Of a stretch of DNA of 64,000 bases, positions 1 to 7,837 are shown one piece after another (the stretch's first letter is position 1; each line of letters opens with the position of its first letter). The translations under genes were made by a program, and so were the position numbers. The notes under the pieces are model-generated. The model saw only the letters and a program-made list of their open reading frames with translations, was not told where the DNA came from and did no database searches. Source of the DNA: Glaciihabitans sp. dw_435 (lineage in GTDB: Bacteria > Actinomycetota > Actinomycetes > Actinomycetales > Microbacteriaceae); assembly GCF_018449675.1 (NCBI RefSeq), contig NZ_JAAVUZ010000001.1, forward strand, positions 372,001-436,000, read 5' to 3'.

Positions 1-1
1 T

Positions 2-136
2 GGTGTGGACGCAGAGTTCTTCTCCGACGGCCGCCTGCACTCCATTCTGGTGGTCAACCTGGGACGCGCCGGCGAGGAGGCACCGCGTCCGCGCATGCCG
101 CGCCTCGACAGCGCCGAGGTCGTGCAGTTCCTCTAA
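2..136 (+). CDS. C-terminal end of a RutE-like nitroreductase (partial)
   Basis: The window opens inside a plus-strand reading frame that ends in TAA at 134-136. The 44 visible residues begin GVDAEFFSDGR and continue with VVNLG and a PRMPRLD stretch. This tail resembles malonic semialdehyde reductase/RutE-type members of the FMN-dependent nitroreductase family (GVDAEFFPDG..., LINLGYGD..., PRLPRFDFDEV in the family). Those enzymes reduce aldehydes or nitro compounds with NAD(P)H. Only the tail is present, so the exact substrate cannot be judged. Its stop interleaves with the stop of the convergent TetR gene: the four bases 133-136 carry both. Confidence 0.65.
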   Translation, partial: GVDAEFFSDGRLHSILVVNLGRAGEEAPRPRMPRLDSAEVVQFL

Positions 137-786
137 GCGGTATCCGGAGTGCCGTCGGCCGGAGCGCCTGCCGCGGGAGACGTCGCTCCGCCCGAGGGCG
201 CGGGATCCGCCTTCGACCGAATGAGCTCCAGCTTGTTCGGGAACGTGGTTGTCAGCAGTTCGTCTACCGACGCGTCGGTTCCGTAGTCGTCGGTCATTCG
301 CAGGCCGATCATGGTGTTCATGAGCATGCCGTCGGCGAGAAACGCGTGCGACTCCTCGGGCGAGAATCCGCCCTCCTCCCGCAGGAATCGATAGACCGTC
401 ATAAAGCCCGCGCGCGCGACAGGCCCGATACAGGGGTCCGCGCCGAGCACAAAGCCGTGCATGAGGGACAACAGCATCCCCGTCTGTGACACGAGATTGA
501 CGTAGGCGAGACCGAGGCGTGCGCCGAGCGGTTGGGTGGATGTCTCGTCCGCAACTTCCGCGCGGAATGCGGTCATCAGGCAGTCTAGCGCCCGCCCGAG
601 CACTTCGAGGAACAGATTCTCCTTGGTGCCGAACATCTTGACGATGTAGGGCTGGCTGACTCCCGCCGCCTCCGCCACCTGGTGGGTGGTCGCGCCCACG
701 TATCCGTAGCTGCCAAAGATCCGGGTCGCCTCGGCGAGAACCAGTTCCCGCCGATCCTCCGCGCGCATTCGTGTTCCGTCGCTCAT
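133..786 (-). CDS. TetR/AcrR family transcriptional regulator
   Basis: A 217-residue protein with an N-terminal TetR DNA-binding domain. The helix-turn-helix lies at about residues 34-58 and includes TTHQVAEAAGVSQPYIVKMF, followed by the typical GTKENLF start of helix 4. The rest is a variable all-helical ligand-binding domain. It is divergent from the DHA2 efflux gene, with 71 bp between start codons, and two near-identical palindromes lie between them. Inference: it represses the pump gene and probably itself, and is released by a pump substrate. The inducer is unknown. The 3' end overlaps the stop of the upstream convergent gene. Confidence 0.93.
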   Translation of the reverse strand: MSDGTRMRAEDRRELVLAEATRIFGSYGYVGATTHQVAEAAGVSQPYIVKMFGTKENLFLEVLGRALDCLMTAFRAEVADETSTQPLGARLGLAYVNLVSQTGMLLSLMHGFVLGADPCIGPVARAGFMTVYRFLREEGGFSPEESHAFLADGMLMNTMIGLRMTDDYGTDASVDELLTTTFPNKLELIRSKADPAPSGGATSPAAGAPADGTPDTA

Positions 787-788
787 GG

Positions 789-842
789 TTGACAGGTTAT
801 CAGCTGATCACTTATTGTGGTGCTTAGTTATCAACCGATCAC
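789..842 (+). promoter_or_regulatory. Efflux promoter with two TetR operator copies
   Basis: TTGACA at 789-794 is a perfect -35 box. About 18 bp later lies a TATTGT -10-like hexamer (813-818). The 16-mer GTTATCAGCTGATCAC (796-811) is palindromic at 14 of 16 positions. A second copy, GTTATCAACCGATCAC, sits at 827-842, 31 bp (about three helical turns) downstream. The first copy fills the -35/-10 spacer and the second follows the likely transcription start. This is a standard layout for repression by the adjacent TetR protein. The sites are seen directly; the binding is inferred. Confidence 0.8.
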
Positions 843-857
843 TTAATGGAGACTCTC

Positions 858-2276
858 ATGAGCACAACTCTCAGCGACGTCACCGCCGCTCCCGCGGCCG
901 CTCCGCGACGAAAAATCCCGGTGTGGCTGGCGATCACGGCGGCTTCCCTCCCCATGTTTATGGCGACGCTCGACAACCTCATCATGACGAGTGCCCTCCC
1001 TGTCATTCGCACAGATCTCAACGCCTCCATTGGCGAGCTGGAGTGGTTCGTCAACGCCTACACCCTGAGCTTCGCCACGTTCATGCTCATGGCCGTCGCC
1101 CTCGGGGACAGGCTGGGGCGCCGCACCATCTTCGTCATTGGCATCGCCCTCTTCACTCTCAGTTCCGTGTTCTCCGCTCTCAGCACCGAGCCGTGGATGC
1201 TCATTGCCTCCCGGGCTGTGCAGGGCATCGGGGCATCCGCTCTCATGCCGCTGTCCCTCACGCTGTTGGTCGGGAGTGTCGGTGCGAAACTGCGTCCGCT
1301 CGCCATTGGAATCTGGGGTGGCGTCTCAGGACTCGGCGTCGCACTCGGCCCCCTCATCGGCGGGGCCGTCATTGAGGGCTGGAACTGGCAGGCCATCTTC
1401 TGGCTGAACGTTCCGTTCGGGGTCATCGCCATTCCCCTGGCGCTGGCCGCCCTTCCCAACAGCTTCGGGGCGCGGGTGCGTGCCGACGTCATCGGGCTGC
1501 TGTTGGTCGGAGTCGGCGTACTCGGGATCGTCTACGGCATCGTGCGCGGCAACGAAGCGGGGTGGGACAGCCTCGAGGTCATGGGCTCCCTCATTCTCGG
1601 CGCCGTGTTGATCGCGGCGTTCATCGTCTGGGAGTCGCGGGTGGATGCCCCGCTGCTGCCGTTACGCCTCTTCCGTGACCGTAGCTTCACGCTGGCGAAC
1701 ATCGTCGGTCTCGTCTTCAGCTTCGGCATCTTCGGATCGATCTTCATCCTCATCCAGTTTCTGCAGGTCGTGCAGGGGCACAGTCCGCTCGAGGCCGGAC
1801 TGATGACGATGCCGTGGACTCTCGCCCCGCTCGTCATCGCTCCGCTGACGGGCTTCATCGTGCCGAGGGTCGGAACCCGGGTACTCATCGTCGCGGGACT
1901 GTCGCTACAGGCCATCGGCGTGCTGTGGATCGCGCTGACCATGTCGGTGGATCTGACCTTCGGCGGAATGTTCCTGCCGTTCCTCATCACGGGTGTGGGG
2001 ATGGGGCTCGTCTTCTCCCCGTCGACCACCGCCGTGCTGGTGAACATGGCGCCCGCCGACCAGGCGAAGGCATCCGGCGCGAACGCCACCGTCCGGGAGA
2101 TCGGGGTGGCCCTCGGTATCGCCGTGCTGGCGGCGGTATTTACGGGGGCGGGCGGAAAGCTCGACCCCACGCACTACGTGGATGCGGCTGTCCCCGCCGT
2201 GATCGTCGGGGCCGGAGCACTCGCGCTCGCTGCCGTGACGGCGCTCTTCCTGCCGTCGGGACGCGTCAAGTCCTAG
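858..2276 (+). CDS. DHA2-type MFS drug efflux transporter
   Basis: A proton-driven multidrug exporter of the EmrB/QacA (14-helix) branch of the major facilitator superfamily, in the cytoplasmic membrane. Seen: a motif like LDNLIMTSALPVI in TM1, the loop 2-3 signature GDRLGRRTIF, RAVQGIGASALMP in TM4 and GPLIGGAVIE (antiporter motif C-like) in TM5. About 470 residues is normal for the family. An upstream ATG at 846 is in frame but overlaps the second operator and lacks a ribosome binding site. ATG 858 has GGAG six bases upstream and is preferred. Substrate unknown. Regulated by the divergent TetR gene. Confidence 0.9.
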   Translation: MSTTLSDVTAAPAAAPRRKIPVWLAITAASLPMFMATLDNLIMTSALPVIRTDLNASIGELEWFVNAYTLSFATFMLMAVALGDRLGRRTIFVIGIALFTLSSVFSALSTEPWMLIASRAVQGIGASALMPLSLTLLVGSVGAKLRPLAIGIWGGVSGLGVALGPLIGGAVIEGWNWQAIFWLNVPFGVIAIPLALAALPNSFGARVRADVIGLLLVGVGVLGIVYGIVRGNEAGWDSLEVMGSLILGAVLIAAFIVWESRVDAPLLPLRLFRDRSFTLANIVGLVFSFGIFGSIFILIQFLQVVQGHSPLEAGLMTMPWTLAPLVIAPLTGFIVPRVGTRVLIVAGLSLQAIGVLWIALTMSVDLTFGGMFLPFLITGVGMGLVFSPSTTAVLVNMAPADQAKASGANATVREIGVALGIAVLAAVFTGAGGKLDPTHYVDAAVPAVIVGAGALALAAVTALFLPSGRVKS

Positions 2277-2286
2277 CCGCGGGGCG

Positions 2287-2315
2287 GGGCGGTCGGGTCA
2301 TCCGCCCGGCCGCCC
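2287..2315 (+). terminator. GC-rich hairpin after the efflux gene
   Basis: An 11-bp stem (GGGCGGTCGGG with CCCGGCCGCCC, one G-T pair) with a 7-base loop begins 10 bases after the DHA2 stop codon. No T-run follows, so it would be a Rho-dependent or imperfect intrinsic terminator. Its 3' arm is part of a 20-bp sequence repeated at 2502-2521. Confidence 0.5.
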
Positions 2316-2521
2316 TACAGGCGTGCGTTCGGGCGCTGTGCATCCGCGCGCCGGGAGCCGAAGTGTGCTGGACGATCCCCGACACAACTCGATCCCTCGG
2401 CCGGGATTTCACTGGGGGAGGAGATTCGGTCATTTCACCGCGTCTCAGGGCAGTGGATGACACGATCTCCTCCGCTATCGAAATACTGCGGCACCCCGGG
2501 GCATCCGCCCGGCCGCCCTAC
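2299..2521. repeat. 20-bp perfect direct repeat flanking a 180-bp non-genic stretch
   Basis: The 20-mer CATCCGCCCGGCCGCCCTAC occurs at 2299-2318 and again at 2502-2521, 203 bp apart. The second copy includes the stop codon of the broken lipoprotein gene (minus strand). The bases beside the first copy (minus strand reading N-A-R-L-stop) resemble the lipoprotein end (N-A-R-W-stop). The first copy may therefore be a remnant of a further tandem lipoprotein copy. The 2322-2500 interval holds no recognisable gene. Confidence 0.6.
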
Positions 2522-3047
2522 CAGCGCGCGTTCTTCAATGTGCCCGTGGTCTGTGCCCAGTTGCCGTTCATGTCGACTGCCCTGGCGACACACGTAATGA
2601 GTCGATCGCCGGATTCCCAACTGCCTTCGGTGGGAATGTACCGGGAAAAGTCGATGCCTGAGTCTTCGTAGGAGATTCCGACGAATTCGGCGAAGGACTT
2701 CTTGCAGACCTGGTCCGCTTCTTCTCCGAGTGCCTCCAGGCCGGGGTATTCGGTCCCGGCTATGACGGCATCGTCGTACACCTCGCTGTGATGGGAAATC
2801 CTGCAGCTAACGATCGGCACCGTTTCGACTTCTTCGTCGTCCTGGGTGTCGTTTAGGCAATCGCCAATCGCCAATCGCCAATCGTGATCGCGAACGCGTC
2901 CGCGCTCCTGCCCACCACATTGGGTTTGGGCGATGGGTCGGGAGGTGCCTGCACGATGGTGACGCACCCGGACAGGGATGTTGCGGCGACGAGGGCGAGG
3001 GCGACCGCGAAGAGTCGGGCGCGCTGCGCGGCGACCGGGTCATCCAC
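2518..3047 (-). pseudogene. Septum-formation-like lipoprotein, split by a 7-bp repeat
   Basis: The first part starts at 3047 with a lipoprotein signal (SLSGC, Cys28) and runs in frame until TAA at 2853-2855. The second part continues in another frame to 2518: GDCLNDTQ, then IPTEGSWESGDRLITC and TGTLKNARW. Together they match the intact neighbour at 3056-3547 end to end (IGDCLND, TEASWKKQDRAVTC, TGTLKNAKK). The break coincides exactly with three full copies of a 7-bp unit where the neighbour has the equivalent of one. Removing 14 bp or adding 7 bp would restore a single frame. It follows its paralogue by 8 bp, so it is the last gene of the hisN operon. Either a recent pseudogene or a slippage-switchable surface lipoprotein. 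Confidence 0.85.
2858..2884 (-). repeat. Heptanucleotide tandem repeat inside a lipoprotein gene
   Basis: Three full CAATCGC units plus a 6-base partial unit on the plus strand (GATTGGC units on the coding strand). The unit encodes the I-G-D core of the conserved IGDC motif. Seven is not a multiple of three, so each gain or loss changes the reading frame. With three units the gene is out of frame; one or four units would be in frame. Confidence 0.9.
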
Positions 3048-3055
3048 TCGTCCTG

Positions 3056-3547
3056 CTATTTCTTGGCGTTCTTGAGCGTGCCGGTGGTCTTGGTCACGTT
3101 GCCCTCGGGGTCCAGCGACAGGATGAGGCAGGTCACGGCGCGGTCCTGCTTCTTCCAGCTCGCCTCGGTCGGGTAGTACGACGAGTAGTCAAGGTTGGAG
3201 TCATCGTAGGCAATGCCGGCGAAGGCAGGGAATGCCGCGAGGCAGGCCTCGTCGGCTTCCTTACCGAGAGCGTCGTCGCCGGGGTAGGTCTCATCGGTGA
3301 GGGTGATGGCGTCGAACACCTCGGTGTCATGCGGCTCCGCGCAGTCAACGGTCGGGACGCTGGAAACCTCGCCATCGGCGGCAGCGTCGTTGAGGCAGTC
3401 GCCGATCTTGAGGGTGAAGACATCCGTGCTGTCGCCGTCACCCTTCACGACCGAGGTATCGGGGCCGAACGCACTGCAGCCGCTCAGGGCGGTCGCGGCA
3501 ATGAGCAGGAGGGCGGAGGCGAGCAGTCGGCCGCGGGTGACGATCAC
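3056..3547 (-). CDS. Lipoprotein with septum-formation (Septum_form-like) domain
   Basis: A 163-residue lipoprotein. The signal peptide ends in the lipobox ALSGC (Cys24), so the mature protein should be lipid-anchored outside the membrane. After a short linker comes a domain with IGDCLND, a VPTVDCAEPHDTEVFD stretch and a late DRAVTC. The pairs of cysteines probably form disulfides. This pattern matches the actinobacterial domain named for a link to septum formation; its biochemical role is unknown. The start overlaps the hisN stop by four bases (ATGA), so the two are co-translated. The next gene downstream is its damaged paralogue. Confidence 0.8.
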   Translation of the reverse strand: MIVTRGRLLASALLLIAATALSGCSAFGPDTSVVKGDGDSTDVFTLKIGDCLNDAAADGEVSSVPTVDCAEPHDTEVFDAITLTDETYPGDDALGKEADEACLAAFPAFAGIAYDDSNLDYSSYYPTEASWKKQDRAVTCLILSLDPEGNVTKTTGTLKNAKK

Positions 3548-4341
3548 TTGCCGGACTTTCGCACGATCGGAAGCACCGCGTCGTGCAGCACGCCGTTGGT
3601 TGCCAGCGCGCTTCCGTGCCAGGGGCCGTCCTCGCCCTCGACCGAGGTAAAGCGGCCGCCGGCCTCTTCGATGATTGGGATGATCGCGGCCATGTCGTAG
3701 GGCTGCAGGTCGAACTCACCGACGATATCGAGGGCGCCCTCGGCGAGGAGCATGTACGCCCACATCTCGCCGATCGCGCGCGACCGCCAGACCGAGCGGG
3801 TGAGGGAGATGACCTCGTCGAGGTACCCGGCCTCATCCCAGCCCTGCAGGCTGTTGTAGCTGAGGGAGGCATCGGCGAGATCGGAGATTCCGCTGACGGA
3901 CAGCCGCGTTGCCGCTTCGCCGTCGACCTCGAGCCACGCGCCATGGCCCTTGGCTGCCCACCAGCGACGCCCGAGCGCGGGGGAGCTGACGACGCCGACG
4001 ACGGGAACGCCGTCGATCGCGAGAGCGATGAGCGTTCCCCAGATGGGAACGCCGCGGAGGAAGTTGGCGGTGCCGTCGATCGGGTCGATGATCCACTGTC
4101 GGGATGACTCGCCCTCGGTGCCGTATTCCTCGCCAAGAATGGAGTCGTGCGGACGTGCCGCGGTGATACCCGCACGGATCGACCGCTCGACGGCCTGATC
4201 GGCGTCGGTGACGGGCGTGCGGTCGGGCTTCGTCGTGACGACGAGATCGAGCGCTGTGTAACGGTCGAGCGCAATGTGGTCGGCATCACCGGCGAGGGCG
4301 ATGGCCAGACTCAGGTCATCGGAGAGAGAGTAATCGGTCAC
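3544..4341 (-). CDS. hisN: Histidinol-phosphatase HisN (inositol monophosphatase family)
   Basis: A 265-residue Mg-dependent phosphatase of the IMPase fold. Metal-binding signatures are present: GEEYG at residues 70-74, DPIDGT at 86-91, and the late Asp216 in LQPYDMAA. In actinobacteria the member of this family encoded near aroA, rsgA and sigR is the histidinol-phosphate phosphatase HisN, which completes histidine synthesis from histidinol phosphate. The synteny here (rsgA and aroA upstream on the same strand, sigR divergent) supports that assignment over a general inositol phosphatase. It is separated from rsgA by 23 bp and overlaps the lipoprotein gene by 4 bp. Confidence 0.85.
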   Translation of the reverse strand: MTDYSLSDDLSLAIALAGDADHIALDRYTALDLVVTTKPDRTPVTDADQAVERSIRAGITAARPHDSILGEEYGTEGESSRQWIIDPIDGTANFLRGVPIWGTLIALAIDGVPVVGVVSSPALGRRWWAAKGHGAWLEVDGEAATRLSVSGISDLADASLSYNSLQGWDEAGYLDEVISLTRSVWRSRAIGEMWAYMLLAEGALDIVGEFDLQPYDMAAIIPIIEEAGGRFTSVEGEDGPWHGSALATNGVLHDAVLPIVRKSGK

Positions 4342-4364
4342 CCCGCCAGCGTAGCGGCGGCAGG

Positions 4365-5390
4365 TTACGCGAGCGTTGCCAACAGTCGCTGAAGGGAGTC
4401 GAGTCGCAGCTTGCCGATTTCACCGAGGTCGCCGCGGTCGGCCGCTTCCACGATCGCGCAGTCCGGGGCATCCGGCAGGTGCGTGCAGCCGCGGGGGCAC
4501 CCCTCCGCGATCTTTGCGAGGTCGCCGAACGACCGCAGAATGTTGTCGGGATTCACGTGCCCAAGCCCGAACGACCGCACACCCGGGGTATCGACGATCC
4601 AGCCGGAGCCGACGCGGTACGAAATGGTCGACGAGGACGTGTGGCGTCCCCGCCCCGTCACGTCGTTGACCCGGCCGATGGCGCGGTTTGCATCGGGAAC
4701 GAGGGCGTTGACGAGTGTGGACTTTCCGACTCCGGAGTGTCCGACGGCGACGGTCGTGTGGCCGTCGAGCATCTCCTTCAACTCCGCGATCGGGAATTCA
4801 TCAGTGGAGCTGCGGATGACCCGGAGTTCGAGTCCCGCGAAATTGGCGAGAAACTTCGACGGGTCGGCCAGGTCGGTCTTTGTCAGCACGAGGATCGGCG
4901 TGATCCCGGCGTCAAAGGCCGCCACGAGATACCTGTCGACGAGGCGAGGTCGCGGCTCCGGATTTGCGGCGGCCACGACAATCAACATCTGGTCCGCGTT
5001 GGCGACGATGATCCGTTCGACGGCGTCCGTGTCATCCGCACTCCGCCGCAGCAGCGAACTGCGCGGCTGCACCCGGACGACCCGCGACAGACTTCCGTCG
5101 TCACCGGAGGTGTCGCCGACCAGGTCGACGAAGTCACCCGTGACGATCGCCTTGCGGCCGAGTTCGCGTGCGCGGGTCGAGATCGCGCGATGTTCCTTGG
5201 GGGTGCCCTCGTCGACGATGACGCCATACCGGCCGCGGTCGACCGAGATCACGCGACCCGTTACCGAGTCGTTGTGCTCCGGGCGAATCTTGGTTCGTGG
5301 CTTGTTGCCCTTGGGGTTCGGGCGCACGCGAATCGCGGATTCGTCGTACTCGTCGTATTCGTCGTCTTCGACGTCGGTGAGCCAGCTCAT
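4365..5390 (-). CDS. rsgA: Ribosome small-subunit-dependent GTPase RsgA
   Basis: A circularly permuted GTPase that helps the late maturation of the 30S ribosomal subunit. It shows an N-terminal OB-fold region, then the G motifs in permuted order: TKTD (G4), GHSGVGKSTL (P-loop), DTPG (G3). A C-terminal zinc-finger region follows with CPRGCTHLPDAPDC. The frame extends upstream to 5453, but ATG 5388-5390 (MSWLTDVEDDEYDEYDE) begins just 2 bases after the aroA stop and gives the usual actinobacterial N terminus rich in Asp/Glu. Translation is probably coupled to aroA. About 341 residues is normal length. Confidence 0.93.
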   Translation of the reverse strand: MSWLTDVEDDEYDEYDESAIRVRPNPKGNKPRTKIRPEHNDSVTGRVISVDRGRYGVIVDEGTPKEHRAISTRARELGRKAIVTGDFVDLVGDTSGDDGSLSRVVRVQPRSSLLRRSADDTDAVERIIVANADQMLIVVAAANPEPRPRLVDRYLVAAFDAGITPILVLTKTDLADPSKFLANFAGLELRVIRSSTDEFPIAELKEMLDGHTTVAVGHSGVGKSTLVNALVPDANRAIGRVNDVTGRGRHTSSSTISYRVGSGWIVDTPGVRSFGLGHVNPDNILRSFGDLAKIAEGCPRGCTHLPDAPDCAIVEAADRGDLGEIGKLRLDSLQRLLATLA

Positions 5391-5392
5391 GA

Positions 5393-6802
5393 CTACAGCA
5401 GCTCGAGGGGGTTCACGCTGGGGCGGGAGATGCCCAGCAGGGGACCCGCCCACAGTTCGGGGAACTGGGGAAGCGTCTTGGCCGTGGTGCCAATGTCGTC
5501 AACGAAGACGCCCTCGACGGCGAGGCCGAGGAGCGCGCCGGCCGTGGCCATGCGGTGGTCCTCATAGCTGTGCCAGAGACCGCCGTGGAGCGGACGCGGG
5601 GTGATCTCCAGCCCGTCATCGAGCTCGGTCACCGATCCGCCGAGCGCGTTGATCTCTGCGGCGAGGGCGGCGAGGCGATCGGTCTCGTGTCCGCGGAGGT
5701 GACCGATGCCAGTGATGCGGCTGGGGGAGGACGCGAGGGCAGCCAGAGCGACTAGCGGGGGAGCGAGTTCGCCGCCCATGCTCAGGTCGATGTCGACGCC
5801 GGGGAAGGTGGCGCCACCAACGATGCCGGCGCCGCCGTCCACCGTGAGGGTCGTGCCGTCGACGGTGACGGTCGCGCCAAACAGGGGAAGGAGTCGGGCG
5901 AGGTGCGCCCCGACCTGGGTGGTCTCCACGGGCCAGCCCTGGATCGACACGGTACCCCCGGCGACGACGGCCGCCGCGAGGAAGGGGGCAGCGTTCGACA
6001 GGTCGGGTTCCAGATCGACGTCACGCGAGCGGATGACCGCCGGAGGAACGACCCAGACGCCGGGTTCCGGGTTTTCGACCACCACACCACGCGCTGCGAG
6101 CGTGGCAATCGTCATCTCGATGTGGGGAAGGCTCGGCAGCTTCTCGCCGGTGTGGCGGAGGGCGAGGCCGCGGGTGAAGCGCGGCGCGACGAGCAGCAGA
6201 CCCGACACGAACTGGCTCGACGCCGAGGCGTCGATGGACAGTTCCCCTCCCTCGACCGATCCGGTGCCGTACAGGCTGAAGGGGAGCGCACCGCGACCGT
6301 CGTCGTTTACGTCGACACCCAGTGCCCGCAAGGCGTCGATGACCGTGCGCATGGGACGCCGGCGTGCTCCCTCGTCGCCGTCAAATGCGACTGGCCCGAG
6401 GGCGAGCGCGGCGACGGGAGGGAGGAAGCGCATCACCGTACCGGCGAGACCGCAGTCGATGTAGCCGCCCCCGGTGAGTTCGCCCGGGGTGACGAGCAGG
6501 TCGGGTCCGAAGGCGCCGCTGCCCTCGACCTCGTCGATGCGTGTGCCGAGGGTGCGCAGGGCCTGGATCATCAGGGCGCTGTCGCGGGAGTGCAGGGGAG
6601 CGCGCAGCAGTGATGGTCCATCCGCCAGCGCTGCGAGCACCAGCTCGCGATTCGTCAGGCTCTTCGATCCGGGGAGCTGCAGGGACGCGGACAGCGGTCC
6701 GGACGCAGCCGGGGCCGGCCATGCGCCGGGTGTGTCATCCGGAACCGGCTGATCGTCCCCATAGGGACTGAACTGGGGCTGCGCGATCTTCGATATGGCC
6801 AT
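5393..6802 (-). CDS. aroA: 3-phosphoshikimate 1-carboxyvinyltransferase (EPSP synthase)
   Basis: Transfers the enolpyruvyl group from PEP to shikimate 3-phosphate in the chorismate pathway. Clear family motifs: LPGSKSLTNRELVLAALADG near the N terminus (PEP and shikimate-3-P binding), GLAGTVMRFLPP, a RRRPMRTVIDAL segment and a C-terminal HSYEDHRMATAGALLGL. Length is 469 residues from ATG 6802. The open frame extends to 6841, but that would overlap the sigR promoter. On the minus strand TACTCT lies 8 bases before ATG 6802 with no ribosome binding site, suggesting a leaderless start. Divergent from sigR. Confidence 0.93.
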   Translation of the reverse strand: MAISKIAQPQFSPYGDDQPVPDDTPGAWPAPAASGPLSASLQLPGSKSLTNRELVLAALADGPSLLRAPLHSRDSALMIQALRTLGTRIDEVEGSGAFGPDLLVTPGELTGGGYIDCGLAGTVMRFLPPVAALALGPVAFDGDEGARRRPMRTVIDALRALGVDVNDDGRGALPFSLYGTGSVEGGELSIDASASSQFVSGLLLVAPRFTRGLALRHTGEKLPSLPHIEMTIATLAARGVVVENPEPGVWVVPPAVIRSRDVDLEPDLSNAAPFLAAAVVAGGTVSIQGWPVETTQVGAHLARLLPLFGATVTVDGTTLTVDGGAGIVGGATFPGVDIDLSMGGELAPPLVALAALASSPSRITGIGHLRGHETDRLAALAAEINALGGSVTELDDGLEITPRPLHGGLWHSYEDHRMATAGALLGLAVEGVFVDDIGTTAKTLPQFPELWAGPLLGISRPSVNPLELL

Positions 6803-6841
6803 CACTGACCAGAGTAACCAATCACGAGGGTGCCCATCCAT

Positions 6842-6867
6842 GGAATAGCGGCGGTGCGGCAGAGGTT
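6842..6867 (+). promoter_or_regulatory. SigR-type promoter upstream of sigR
   Basis: GGAAT at 6842-6846, exactly 18 bases of spacer, then GTT at 6865-6867. This equals the SigR/SigH consensus known from Streptomyces and Mycobacterium (GGAAT-N18-GTT). Transcription would start near 6874, about 50 bases before the GTG start, so the transcript includes the long form of the sigma factor. It predicts positive autoregulation under disulfide stress. Confidence 0.85.
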
Positions 6868-6923
6868 ATGCCCTGTATCGGCGGGTAATTACACCCGCAC
6901 ACGACGAAACGGAGGGTGACCGA

Positions 6924-7604
6924 GTGGCTGTACTGAACATCGCGCCCGAGGCCCCGACTCTCAGCGACCTAGAATTGTTGCTGATGACTGACACAACCGA
7001 GCCGGCAGACCCGAGAGAGCTCTTCGAAGAGCAGGCGATCCCCTATATGGATCAGCTTTACGCGGCTGCCATGCGCCTCACGCGCAACCCGTCCGACGCC
7101 GCCGACCTTGTGCAGGAAACCTTTATCAAGGCGTTCCAGGCGTTCGGGCAGTTCCAGCAGGGCACCAATCTGAAGGCCTGGCTGTACCGCATCCAGACGA
7201 ATACCTTCATCAATAACTACCGCAAGAACCAGCGCAATCCCTACCAGGGAACGATTGACGACCTCGAAGACTGGCAGCTCGGCAGCGCCGAATCTGTCAC
7301 CCAGTCAACGTCGACGCGATCGGCTGAAGCTGAGGCCATCGATCACCTTCCCGACAGCGATGTCAAGGAAGCTCTGCAGTCGATCCCGGAGGACTTCCGG
7401 ATGGCCGTGTACTTCGCAGACGTCGAGGGGTTCTCCTACCAGGAGATCGCCGACATTATGAAAACCCCCGTGGGCACCGTGATGAGCCGCCTCCACCGCG
7501 GCCGTCGCATGCTGCGGGACCTTCTCGCCGATTATGCGCGTGAGCGTGGCATCGAGGCCAAGCCCGCGTCAACGCGGCAAAAAGTTTCAAGGAGCACGAA
7601 ATGA
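6924..7604 (+). CDS. sigR: RNA polymerase ECF sigma factor SigR (SigH-like)
   Basis: An ECF sigma factor that directs the thiol-oxidative stress response. Region 2 is at about residues 38-105 ([22 protein letters not shown], then [18 protein letters not shown], a SigR-subgroup hallmark). Region 4 is at about 150-205 ([20 protein letters not shown]). Two starts are possible. GTG 6924 has an excellent GGAGGG seven bases upstream; ATG 6984 has no ribosome binding site. In Streptomyces the homologue makes a longer, unstable isoform from the autoregulated promoter, and the layout here would allow the same. The stop overlaps rsrA by 4 bp. Confidence 0.93.
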   Translation: MAVLNIAPEAPTLSDLELLLMTDTTEPADPRELFEEQAIPYMDQLYAAAMRLTRNPSDAADLVQETFIKAFQAFGQFQQGTNLKAWLYRIQTNTFINNYRKNQRNPYQGTIDDLEDWQLGSAESVTQSTSTRSAEAEAIDHLPDSDVKEALQSIPEDFRMAVYFADVEGFSYQEIADIMKTPVGTVMSRLHRGRRMLRDLLADYARERGIEAKPASTRQKVSRSTK

Positions 7605-7837
7605 CCGACTGCGGTTGCGACAAGGCCAAGTCAGAACTCGAAGAGTATCTGCACCGTGAACTGAGCGACGCTGACTTCAGCGACATCTCCGAGCACCTCA
7701 ACACCTGTGTTGACTGCTCGTCTGAGCACCTCATCGGACTCACCCTCTCGGAGAAGGTCCGTAAGGCGTGCCAGGAAAAGGCTCCCGATGAGCTGCGTGC
7801 AGCCGTCCTCGGTCGCCTGAGCCAGCTGCAGTCCTAG
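7601..7837 (+). CDS. rsrA: Zinc-binding redox-sensing anti-sigma factor RsrA
   Basis: A 78-residue anti-sigma factor that holds SigR inactive in reducing conditions and lets go when its cysteines form a disulfide and zinc is lost. The ZAS motif HxxxCxxC is present (His32, Cys36, Cys39), with two further N-terminal cysteines (Cys4, Cys6), one of which should complete the zinc site. The start ATGA overlaps the sigR stop, so the sigma and anti-sigma are translationally coupled, as is usual for this pair. Length is typical. Confidence 0.92.
   Translation: MTDCGCDKAKSELEEYLHRELSDADFSDISEHLNTCVDCSSEHLIGLTLSEKVRKACQEKAPDELRAAVLGRLSQLQS

Noticed and set aside
785-1375. 196-residue plus-strand frame overlapping the efflux gene
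   Set aside because: Out of frame with the clear transporter and made of His/Arg-rich shadow sequence; its start lies within the TetR gene start.
2266-2463. 65-residue minus-strand frame between the pump and lipoprotein genes
   Set aside because: No ribosome binding site or recognisable domain. A very weak likeness of its middle (RDRVVSGIV) to the lipoprotein DRAVTC region is not enough.
4411-5604. 397-residue plus-strand open frame
   Set aside because: Antisense to rsgA and the end of aroA; no motifs.
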